From Arcobacter porcinus (GTDB lineage: Bacteria; Campylobacterota; Campylobacteria; Campylobacterales; Arcobacteraceae), in the NCBI RefSeq assembly GCF_004299785.2, contig NZ_CP036246.2, forward strand, positions 1,612,001 to 1,676,000: a DNA stretch of 64,000 nucleotides, in the 5' to 3' direction. Below, in pieces: positions 35,805 through 43,162 of the stretch. The stretch's first letter is position 1. Every line of letters starts with the position of its first letter. Below the pieces are notes generated by a model, which did not search any database, was not told the DNA's origin, and saw only the letters and a list, made by a program, of their open reading frames with translations. The position numbers and the translations under genes are program-made.

Positions 35805-37386
35805 TTTCTTTCTCTTCTTTAAATATCGAAGGAGTTATAAAATTAATATTTATTTTATCTTTATTAATAAAATCTTTAATTTGTTGATTCATTAATTCTA
35901 AAGTATCAGTTGATACTTCATATTCTAAATATTCATCATAATAGCTATTTTTATATAGTAAAAAACCATCAAAACCAGCAATAGAAACTTCTTTCTGTCC
36001 TATATCTATTAAAAATTGTAAAAACATCAGCATTGAGTTATCTACTATATTTCCATCTTCTATTATCAATTTATTATAATCAAGTGTATATTTAAACTTA
36101 TTCTTTGTAGGAGTTATATTTGAAGTTGCTATCAAATTATTAAAATTAGAAAGATTGTAAAATAAAGAACTATATCTTTTAGAGTTTGATATAAATATAT
36201 AATCTAATTTATAATTATTTACAATGTTGTTTATAGCTATTACAATACAATTATTATCTTTTATATATTTTTGAATATCATCTTGATTTGTAGCTAAAGT
36301 TTTTCCAGGAGCAAGTAATAAGATATTTTTATTTAGAAGTTCATTTTTAAGTTTTTCTCTACTTATTTCATCATCTACTTTATTAGCCTGATAGATTTTA
36401 TAAATATTTTCTATATGATTTTCATCATAATTTAGTTTTTTTGATTTCTCTATTTGTGATATTATTTCATTCACAGCTTTTATAGAAAGTGTTTTTTTCT
36501 CTATTAAATAATTTATATAATTTGGATGACAGTCATTTAAAGCTGATAAATAATACTTAAAAGAGTACCCCCAATAATATTTTTTATATATTTTTAAAAT
36601 AGTACTATCTAAAGCTTCGAGAATATAATCAACTTTATAATCTGTTTTATAAAATTCATTTAAATGCATAGCTAATAATTCACTAGGAGCATTTCCAGCA
36701 CTTTTCCCCATACCATAAATACTTCCATCAATAGCTATTTCTCTATTTTTATTTATTTTAAGTAACTCAATACTATTTGCATAAGCTAATTGAAAATTAT
36801 TGTGAGAGTGGTAGCCAATCACAATACCTTTTCTGATATTGTGATTTAGTATTTCAAAATAGTGAAATAATTCTTCTTTATGCATTAAACCATATGTATC
36901 AACTATAGCAACAGAATAAGGATTTAATTTATTTATCTCATCACAAAAATCTAATATTTCTCTATCTGTATATGATGTAGTTGAAACAAGTTGCAAACTA
37001 ACTAAATAGCCTTTTTCTTTAATCTGCTTCGCTAAATCAATAGCCTTATACATATTTACTTTTTTAAAAATGATACGAATACCATCAATAAAATTATCCT
37101 TTGACTCTTCAATATTTTCAATACCACAAGTACCATAATCAATCATTGCAAATATTTTAGAAGTTTTTTTATCTATATTATTAAAAATTTTACTAAAGCT
37201 ATTTGTATTTGGAACAATAGTTTTATTAATATCAAACTCTACTCTTTGGTCTAATAGCCCAATTTCTATAAAATCAACTTTTGCATTAATTAAACTTTCT
37301 AGTATATAATTTGCTGTACTTTTCCCAAAATTCCAATCATTTACATAACCACCATCTCTTAAAGTACAATCTAATAGTTTAATCAT
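35797..37386 (-). CDS. HMGL-family aldolase fused to a C-terminal Rossmann-like domain
   Basis: The N-terminal 280 residues form an HMG-CoA-lyase/4-hydroxy-2-oxovalerate-aldolase type TIM barrel. It has LLDCTLRDGGYVNDWNFG (catalytic Arg and metal Asp), VDTYGLM, GYHSHNNFQLAYAN (His-x-His metal site) and DGSIYGMGKSAGNAPSELL. These enzymes join or split a 2-oxo acid such as pyruvate and an aldehyde. After a helical linker (about 290-340), residues 345-529 read as a second alpha/beta domain (LLLAPGKTL, DYIFISNSKRY, VSIAGFDGF) resembling nucleotide-sugar-binding folds. Its neighbours are a KdsB-like CMP-transferase and a HAD phosphatase, so it probably makes a ulosonic acid. The exact reaction is inferred. 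Confidence 0.75.
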   Translation of the reverse strand: MIKLLDCTLRDGGYVNDWNFGKSTANYILESLINAKVDFIEIGLLDQRVEFDINKTIVPNTNSFSKIFNNIDKKTSKIFAMIDYGTCGIENIEESKDNFIDGIRIIFKKVNMYKAIDLAKQIKEKGYLVSLQLVSTTSYTDREILDFCDEINKLNPYSVAIVDTYGLMHKEELFHYFEILNHNIRKGIVIGYHSHNNFQLAYANSIELLKINKNREIAIDGSIYGMGKSAGNAPSELLAMHLNEFYKTDYKVDYILEALDSTILKIYKKYYWGYSFKYYLSALNDCHPNYINYLIEKKTLSIKAVNEIISQIEKSKKLNYDENHIENIYKIYQANKVDDEISREKLKNELLNKNILLLAPGKTLATNQDDIQKYIKDNNCIVIAINNIVNNYKLDYIFISNSKRYSSLFYNLSNFNNLIATSNITPTKNKFKYTLDYNKLIIEDGNIVDNSMLMFLQFLIDIGQKEVSIAGFDGFLLYKNSYYDEYLEYEVSTDTLELMNQQIKDFINKDKININFITPSIFKEEKENV

Positions 37387-37389
37387 AAT

Positions 37390-38127
37390 TTAATTACCTT
37401 TTTCTATTTTTTCATACATTATTTTTCTAACTTTTTCTAAATCTTTTAGAGTATCAACTGATAAAGAATTACTTTGTACCATTTTAAAAAATACAGGGAT
37501 ATTATTTTCTAAAAATCTTATCATCATAATATCTTCTACTTTTTCCCATTCACCGCTTACAGAATTACAATAAAAATCTAAAGCTTTTTTATTAAAACAC
37601 TCTATTCCTATTGTTTTTTTATATTTAAATTGAACTGATTTATACGGATATGGTATTGGTGTTCTTGATAAAGATAGACACTGACCATTTTTGTTTGTAA
37701 TTATTTTTATATTTGCAGAATCAATAGTTTCAGCTGGGTCAATAAGTTCTCTCATTGCTCCACGAATTAAATATTCACCATCAATTTTTGTTGGAATTAC
37801 AGCTTCAATAACATGTGGTTCAACAAGTGGCTCATCTCCACAGATAACTACATATGCATCGGCTTCAATAATATTTGAAAATTCATTTATTCTATGTACA
37901 TGTGAAGGGTGTTCGTTTGAAGTCATAACAACATTCATTCCGTTATTTTTACAAAAATCTTCTATTCTTTTGTCATCTGTTGCAACATATATTTCATCCA
38001 ATCCTTTAGCTTTTTTTGCTTGTTTATAAACCCGCCAAATCATAGGCTTACCACAAATATCTACAAGAGGTTTGCCCTCCAGCCTACTAGAACCATATCT
38101 AGCAGGTATTACTCCTATAATTTTCAT
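37390..38127 (-). CDS. KdsB-like CMP-ulosonic acid cytidylyltransferase
   Basis: These enzymes use CTP to activate 3-deoxy-ulosonic acids such as Kdo. The 245-residue protein starts IIGVIPARYGSSRLEGKPL, the CTP-binding signature (R-x-G-S-S-R-x-x-G-K-P), then VATDDKRI, CGDEPLVEPH and the sugar-binding part with RTPIPYPY. The length is that of KdsB. Its location in an accessory glycan operon and its divergence from strict Kdo enzymes suggest another acid (the aldolase product) as substrate, not the core-LPS Kdo. It ends four bases before the aldolase start and overlaps the GT29-like gene by four bases. Confidence 0.82.
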   Translation of the reverse strand: MKIIGVIPARYGSSRLEGKPLVDICGKPMIWRVYKQAKKAKGLDEIYVATDDKRIEDFCKNNGMNVVMTSNEHPSHVHRINEFSNIIEADAYVVICGDEPLVEPHVIEAVIPTKIDGEYLIRGAMRELIDPAETIDSANIKIITNKNGQCLSLSRTPIPYPYKSVQFKYKKTIGIECFNKKALDFYCNSVSGEWEKVEDIMMIRFLENNIPVFFKMVQSNSLSVDTLKDLEKVRKIMYEKIEKGN

Positions 38128-39689
38128 TTTTTATCCTTTTTGGTAGTGGTTTTTATAGTATCTCTATAAATATTTTCAATATTTTGTATATAGTCCTCTG
38201 TTGAAAGCTTAATAACTTCTAAAACATTTTCATCGCACTCTACTAATCCCAACTCATAAAGTCTTTTTAAATATATATGCCCAGCAACTAAGCTATCTCC
38301 CCCAAGAAATAGCCAATGCAAAGTTGGTAATCCCCTATAATTTTCTAAATAAGCATTTGTGGACATAAAAAAATTCATACTAAAAAGAGAAACTTTTTTT
38401 GCACCTGAACCAATTAAAAAGATTGTAGTTTCAGGAACATTATTTAAGTTTATTCCTGACATTAAAGTTTTACTTCCATATAGTTTTCTTTTTTTTATAA
38501 CAGGGATTTTAAATTTAAAGTTTTTTAATATAGTGCTATCTAAATTTTTAAAAATTAAACATTTAACCTTTTCTCCAACTATAAACTTACTATTTTTCAT
38601 ACATCTTGAAGCATGAATATCCCCATTATTAAAAGATCCAATATCGGTTTTTGAACCATATATTAGTGAGTTTAGATTTTCAGGATGATAAGAAAAACCT
38701 GTTCTAAGTGTAAAGTCATGAGAATCAATCTTTTCTCCTGATTTTGTTTCTACTGGCATTGGAGCTACAATCGCTACTGATTTATTGGAGATAAACTTCA
38801 TAAACTCTTTTTCTTCTTCATTTGCTAAAAGTTCAAAAGATTTTGTAAAGTTTTTGTTTGTAAATAGATTGTAATAAAAAGTTAAAGTATTCAAAATATT
38901 TGGATTTATTTTTAGTCTGTTTGCTATATCTAGTATCTTTTTACTCATCTCAAAGTCTAAAGTTTCAATAGAAGCAAAAAATGCTCTTCTTATAGATAGT
39001 TCATCTAGAGTTTCAATAGAGTTTATGCACTCTAAAGATTTAAAAGCTATCTTTTTTCTAAAAGAATAAGATTTACTTGGGAAACCTAGCAGTGTTGTAA
39101 TTCGTTCTAGAAGCTCTAATTGACTTATGAAAAGATTATCATCTATATTTGGAACTATTGGAAGTTTGTTTGTAAAACTAAATATATATAATGCACAATT
39201 TAAAATAAAATCTTCTATATCTTTGCTAGTTTCTGGAAGCTCTAATAGTTTAATAATTTTATTTATATTTTCTAAAGCAATATCTCTATCTTCTTTACCT
39301 CTACCATAAAATGAATCTAAAAGAAGTATCTCTATAGATTTTTTTACTATCTGATTTTTGGCTTTTTTTGAATATGATAGTTGATTTGCTAAATCTATAA
39401 GTAGAATATATTCATTCCATTTTTTAAGAGTCAATTTTATGCCTGAATAGTTATTTATCTTATAAACTAATTCAGTATAAATAATTTTTTGAACAATTGT
39501 ATATATCATACTAATTTTTACACTTATAATTTTTTTATTATTTTTAGGCATAAATCTATCTATATAATTTAAATAAAACATAAAAACTTTAAATCTAGAA
39601 AATCCTTTATCTTTTATCTTTAGTTTAAAAATATTTCTTTTAACTACTTTTAAAAAATAGTTAAAATTCATTTTCAAAAAACCTCTCAT
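38124..39689 (-). CDS. GT29 sialyltransferase-like protein with N-terminal helical region
   Basis: The 521-residue protein has an N-terminal helical part (about 1-300, no clear membrane segment). Its C-terminal domain resembles GT29 sialyltransferases. VAIVAPMPVETKSGEKIDSH (about residue 310) continues DFTLRTGF, like sialylmotif L (G-x-x-IDSHDFVLRMN). Further on, LMSGINLNN and IFLIGSGAKKVSLFSMNFF match the position and feel of motif S (P-T/S-G, then strand, G-F), and TLHWLFLGGD may carry the His. GT29 enzymes transfer CMP-activated ulosonic acids, and a CMP-transferase is the next gene. The similarity is by eye and distant. Confidence 0.6.
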   Translation of the reverse strand: MRGFLKMNFNYFLKVVKRNIFKLKIKDKGFSRFKVFMFYLNYIDRFMPKNNKKIISVKISMIYTIVQKIIYTELVYKINNYSGIKLTLKKWNEYILLIDLANQLSYSKKAKNQIVKKSIEILLLDSFYGRGKEDRDIALENINKIIKLLELPETSKDIEDFILNCALYIFSFTNKLPIVPNIDDNLFISQLELLERITTLLGFPSKSYSFRKKIAFKSLECINSIETLDELSIRRAFFASIETLDFEMSKKILDIANRLKINPNILNTLTFYYNLFTNKNFTKSFELLANEEEKEFMKFISNKSVAIVAPMPVETKSGEKIDSHDFTLRTGFSYHPENLNSLIYGSKTDIGSFNNGDIHASRCMKNSKFIVGEKVKCLIFKNLDSTILKNFKFKIPVIKKRKLYGSKTLMSGINLNNVPETTIFLIGSGAKKVSLFSMNFFMSTNAYLENYRGLPTLHWLFLGGDSLVAGHIYLKRLYELGLVECDENVLEVIKLSTEDYIQNIENIYRDTIKTTTKKDKK

Positions 39690-40087
39690 TGTGCAAACTC
39701 CTTTATCTTACTACTAGAAATATCCTCAGTCCTTTTCAAATAAACCACCTCACAAAACTCTTTTAGAAAATCAAACTTTCCTTCCCAATCATCACCTATG
39801 ACAAAGACATCAACTCCATACTTTTTTATATCTTCAAGTTTTTGTTCCCAAGAGTTTTCAGCTATTACCATATCCACACAATCTATATGCGAAACAATTT
39901 TTGCTCTTTGTTCATAGCAAATCACAGATTTTTTATTTTTCAAACTATTAAACTCATCACTTGAAACAGCAACTATTAGTCTGTCTCCAAGCTTTTTTGC
40001 CCTTTGTAGTAAATTTAGATGCCCTATATGAAACATATCAAAAGTGCCATAAGTGATGACTATTTTCTCTTTTTTCATCTCTTTCAC
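39686..40087 (-). CDS. tagD: Glycerol-3-phosphate cytidylyltransferase
   Basis: The enzyme makes CDP-glycerol from CTP and glycerol 3-phosphate. The 133-residue protein has the nucleotidyltransferase motif TYGTFDMFHIGHLNLLQRAK (HxGH), RLIVAVSSDEFN, the family-typical FVIGDDWEGKFDFL and the closing LKRTEDISSSKIKEF (I-S-S-S/T). Its length is the normal TagD length. It overlaps the membrane-protein gene upstream and the GT29-like gene downstream by four bases each. CDP-glycerol is the donor that the LicD-type protein of the same operon could use. Confidence 0.92.
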   Translation of the reverse strand: MKEMKKEKIVITYGTFDMFHIGHLNLLQRAKKLGDRLIVAVSSDEFNSLKNKKSVICYEQRAKIVSHIDCVDMVIAENSWEQKLEDIKKYGVDVFVIGDDWEGKFDFLKEFCEVVYLKRTEDISSSKIKEFAQ

Positions 40088-40812
40088 TGTTTTTTTAACT
40101 CCTTGTGTATTGATATTAAATTTATAGAAAATGAAGATAAACTTCTAAAATAGAGCCTTGAGAGCATAAATGCCAATAAAATATTTATCAAAACTATTTT
40201 TATCCCACCAAAATACAAAGCTATGATTAAAATAAAAGTTAGATAAAAACATATATTTCCAAATGTTTGGAAAATGATTTGATACTCTTTTTTCAAAGAG
40301 TCAAAAGCTACTTTTCTTGCATAAGATACAAAAATAAAAAAACAAATTATCAAAAAAAGTGATATATAAAAATCAAGAAACAAAACCAAAGAAAAAATCA
40401 AAACTATACTTATAATATCGCAGTTTATATCTATAGCTTTTTTAAAAACTCTATTAAAAACCACTTTTTTTAGTACAGCATTTTCGCTACTTTTGTATAT
40501 ACTCCAAAGATTTTCTTTTAATTTTAAAGAGATTTTACTAATATAAAGTTTCCCAAAAATAGTGATAATAACAGCTACAAAGAAAACAAAAATAAAACTA
40601 TAAAAAACTAAATTTATAGAGAAATCTTCACTTATAAAACCATTTATTGAAGCTGGATTTTCAAGTATTAATATTATTTTTAAAGGTATAAAAAAAGATA
40701 CCACAGAAGATATTGATACAATACTTGTAAAAAATCCCAAAAACCATATTTTTTTCTTGTTCATCAATACTTTATTTATATATGAAAAAATATCTTCAAA
40801 AAAACCAATCAA
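40084..40812 (-). CDS. Polytopic membrane protein, ABC-exporter TMD-like
   Basis: I see about five to six membrane segments in 242 residues (around 25-45, 65-88, 133-150, 152-172, 185-205 and 205-222). Cytoplasmic loops contain SKISLKLKENLWSIYKSSE, reminiscent of ABC-exporter membrane domains, but there is no ATP-binding domain in the protein and none is encoded beside it. It lies between the LicD-type protein and tagD and overlaps tagD by four bases. A transport or scaffold role for the glycan or its lipid-linked precursor is possible; this is not shown. Confidence 0.55.
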   Translation of the reverse strand: MIGFFEDIFSYINKVLMNKKKIWFLGFFTSIVSISSVVSFFIPLKIILILENPASINGFISEDFSINLVFYSFIFVFFVAVIITIFGKLYISKISLKLKENLWSIYKSSENAVLKKVVFNRVFKKAIDINCDIISIVLIFSLVLFLDFYISLFLIICFFIFVSYARKVAFDSLKKEYQIIFQTFGNICFYLTFILIIALYFGGIKIVLINILLAFMLSRLYFRSLSSFSINLISIHKELKKQ

Positions 40813-40817
40813 AGCAT

Positions 40818-42050
40818 CTATTCCTTTATAAATGGAATATTGATTTTTTTATCTACAACTATTTTTTGATTTTCAAGCATAGATAAAACTTTTTCATAAC
40901 TCATTTTTGGCTCTTTTCCTTGAGTTATAAATACAAGTCTTCTCAAGAAAAAAGATATAGAGTAAAAATTTGAAACAACAGTTAAATTTGGAGTTCCAGT
41001 GCTACAGCTAAACTCTTTTACAGGAGTTCTCCAGTCACCATAATTTTCAGTTAAATATACATCAGCATTGTTTGGACAATATAGTTCAATACCTTCTAAA
41101 TTATCAATTACCAATTCAAATGGGCTATTTTCCCAAAGATGAATTTTGCTTCCATGAACTATTTTGCCATTTTGTCTGTAATGTATAAACAAATCTATTT
41201 GTATACCTGATTTGTCTATAAGTTTGATTATGCCTATTCGATTATCATAAAATATCTCATCTTTTTCTATTTTTATATTTGGCATATATATAATATTTTT
41301 TATAGTGATATTTGGTAATTTTTTTAAAACTTGAATAAAATCATCAATATTTTCTATATCTTCATAATTTATTCCAAAATCTAGGTCAATATCATGTTTT
41401 AAAAAACCTCTTTCTCTATGAAGTCCTAAAAAAGTACCAGATATTACATACCATGGGTAAATCTCTTTTGACACATACTTTGAAAATATTTTCAAAATCT
41501 CTCTTGCTTGTTTTATAAACTCTTCACTATCTGCATCATCTATTTTCTTTGATTTTTCTATATTTATATTTTGGCTAGTGTTTTGAGCTACATAAATATA
41601 TTTTAGTATCTCATTTGAAATCTCTTTAAACTCATTTATAAATGGTTTTGCTTTTTCTAAATCATTATTTTGTAAATAACAGTGCAAATAAAAAGATAGT
41701 AAAAATAGATATTCTGCTTGATAAGCACTATTTTCTAAGCTATTTTTTCTATTTTTTAAAAAACTCTCTACTGTTTTTACTTCTTCTATTTCTAAATCTT
41801 CTGTAAAATCAAAATTATCATCATTTATAATTCGCAACTTCAAATAACTATTTCTTACAAACCAAGCGGCTCTTCTTAAAGCTGATTTTACATTTTTCTT
41901 AAAAACTTGATTGAAAGATAGTTTTGCACAAGAGAGACTAAAAGTAGAGACAAATGTCAAAGTAAATGCAAAAATTGCTATACAAAATAGCACCAGTATA
42001 TTGTGATCTTTATTTCCAAACTCTATAAGCTTATAACTCTTTTTTATCAA
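40818..42050 (-). CDS. LicD-family phosphotransferase with N-terminal membrane anchor
   Basis: LicD/fukutin-family enzymes transfer phosphocholine, phosphoribitol or phosphoglycerol from CDP-linked donors to glycans. The 410-residue protein has one membrane segment (about 17-45), a helical linker and the catalytic domain (about 190-330), whose core YVISGTFLGLHRERGFLKHD is followed by IDLDFG, giving the G-x-x-L-G-x-x-R and D-x-D pattern. The start is TTG at 42050 after a GAGGGA site. It is the first gene of the operon, facing the divergent HTH regulator across the operator pair. TagD in the operon makes CDP-glycerol its most likely donor. Confidence 0.82.
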   Translation of the reverse strand: MIKKSYKLIEFGNKDHNILVLFCIAIFAFTLTFVSTFSLSCAKLSFNQVFKKNVKSALRRAAWFVRNSYLKLRIINDDNFDFTEDLEIEEVKTVESFLKNRKNSLENSAYQAEYLFLLSFYLHCYLQNNDLEKAKPFINEFKEISNEILKYIYVAQNTSQNINIEKSKKIDDADSEEFIKQAREILKIFSKYVSKEIYPWYVISGTFLGLHRERGFLKHDIDLDFGINYEDIENIDDFIQVLKKLPNITIKNIIYMPNIKIEKDEIFYDNRIGIIKLIDKSGIQIDLFIHYRQNGKIVHGSKIHLWENSPFELVIDNLEGIELYCPNNADVYLTENYGDWRTPVKEFSCSTGTPNLTVVSNFYSISFFLRRLVFITQGKEPKMSYEKVLSMLENQKIVVDKKINIPFIKE

Positions 42051-42075
42051 AACAAATCCCTCTTAAATATATAAA

Positions 42076-42147
42076 TTGTATCTATAGTACAATTATAAAA
42101 GTAGAATTGTATCAAAGATATTCTTATATTTTGTACTATAGATACAA
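42076..42147. promoter_or_regulatory. Perfect 17-bp inverted operator pair between licD operon and HTH regulator
   Basis: TTGTATCTATAGTACAA (42076-42092) and TTGTACTATAGATACAA (42131-42147) are exact reverse complements with 38 bases between them. Each is itself a near-palindrome (TTGTA-N7-TACAA), the shape of a dimeric HTH operator. They occupy the divergent promoter region: one near each gene start. A further TTGTATC half-site lies between them (about 42107-42113). Confidence 0.75.
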
Positions 42148-42168
42148 AAAAATAGGATAAGTACATTT

Positions 42169-42630
42169 ATGGAGACTTTTGAAAGAATAAATCAACTTCT
42201 TAAAATTAATAAATTATCAAAAAAAGAGTTTTCAAAAAAGCTTTTAGCTTTAGAGCCAAAATTAAAAAATACAGGAGAAATACCATCAGAAAATACAATT
42301 TATGCTTATTTAAATGGGAGAATTGGTATAAAAATAGAGTTGATTCCATATATTGCAGAAGTCTTAAAAGTTCCAGAACAATTACTTTTTGATGATAGTG
42401 CAATTACTAGAAAAATGTATTTAAAACATATTTTAGCTACTGCTACAAATGAAGAACAAGAATATATAAAATCACATTTACAAAATAGTCCAGATAAAAA
42501 ATTTGAAAAAAATAAAGATAATTTAAATTTAGTTTGCGAGTTGCTAAAATATGCCCCAGAAATATTTTTAGATGAGTTAAAAATGACTTTAAAAAACTAC
42601 AAAGATTTGACTTTGAAATTTACAAAATAG
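42169..42630 (+). CDS. Cro/CI-type HTH transcription regulator
   Basis: The 153-residue protein has an N-terminal helix-turn-helix (about 5-70, ERINQLLKINKLSKKEFSKKL to ENTIYAYLNGRIGIKIELI), then a helical C-terminal part without a recognised effector domain. The start ATG follows an AGGA site. It is transcribed away from the licD operon and the perfect 17-bp operator pair lies in the shared spacer, so it very likely represses itself and the glycan operon. The inducing signal is not evident. Confidence 0.82.
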   Translation: METFERINQLLKINKLSKKEFSKKLLALEPKLKNTGEIPSENTIYAYLNGRIGIKIELIPYIAEVLKVPEQLLFDDSAITRKMYLKHILATATNEEQEYIKSHLQNSPDKKFEKNKDNLNLVCELLKYAPEIFLDELKMTLKNYKDLTLKFTK

Positions 42631-42633
42631 ATA

Positions 42634-42658
42634 GGAAAAAGATTAAATCTCTTTTTCC
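42634..42658. terminator. Bidirectional hairpin between HTH and GNAT genes
   Basis: GGAAAAAGA (42634-42642) pairs perfectly with TCTTTTTCC (42650-42658) around 7 bases, covering the GNAT stop codon region. Both genes end here convergently. The A/T tracts lie within the stem, so termination efficiency is uncertain. Confidence 0.5.
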
Positions 42659-43161
42659 AAAACAAGCAATTTTATCTCTTCTTTTGTTGTAGGTGCCCAA
42701 AGGTCAGATTTTGGAAACTCCAAATAAACATCTGTATTTTTATATCCTCTTCTATTGTAATAAGCTATTAATTCAGTTCTACTTGAAATAACTTCCATAA
42801 TAAATTTTTTACAATCTTTAAAAATATCTTTTGCTCTATTTTCAGCAAACTCTAAAAGCTTTTTTCCTATTCCACTTGATTGCATATCTGTATCAACAGC
42901 AAAAAGTCCAATAACAAGATTTAAATCCTCTTTTTTTACTTGTATTGTAGCTAAAACTTTATCATCTTTTTTTGCAAGAAAAGTTCTAATATTTTCATTT
43001 TCTAACATCTCTTCAAGCATAGCTTCATTTACTCTAATCCCACTTAAAAGATGTGATTCTCCTGTCCATCCACTAGCAGATATTTTTCTATAAGCAATAT
43101 TTATTATATTTTCCATATCTTTTATATTCTCTTTTTTTGCTTCACAAAATTCTAAATTCAT
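42643..43161 (-). CDS. GNAT-family N-acetyltransferase
   Basis: The 172-residue protein has one GNAT domain; the acetyl-CoA loop is seen in VIGLFAVDTDMQSSGIGKKLLEFAE (about 92-115) and the C-terminal strand in IAYYNRRGYKNTD. Substrates in this family range from amino acids to antibiotics and cannot be told here. It follows mfd by one base on the same strand, so it is probably read from the same message. It ends facing the HTH gene with a shared hairpin. Confidence 0.85.
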   Translation of the reverse strand: MNLEFCEAKKENIKDMENIINIAYRKISASGWTGESHLLSGIRVNEAMLEEMLENENIRTFLAKKDDKVLATIQVKKEDLNLVIGLFAVDTDMQSSGIGKKLLEFAENRAKDIFKDCKKFIMEVISSRTELIAYYNRRGYKNTDVYLEFPKSDLWAPTTKEEIKLLVLEKEI

Positions 43162-43162
43162 C

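Noticed and set aside
37390-38127. The housekeeping kdsB for core LPS Kdo
   Set aside because: It sits in an accessory glycan operon with an aldolase and HAD gene, so a dedicated substrate is more likely; a search for a second kdsB in the genome would decide.
26823-42050. A prophage
   Set aside because: No integrase, capsid, terminase, tail or lysis gene is present; FRG and dGTPase genes alone do not make a phage.
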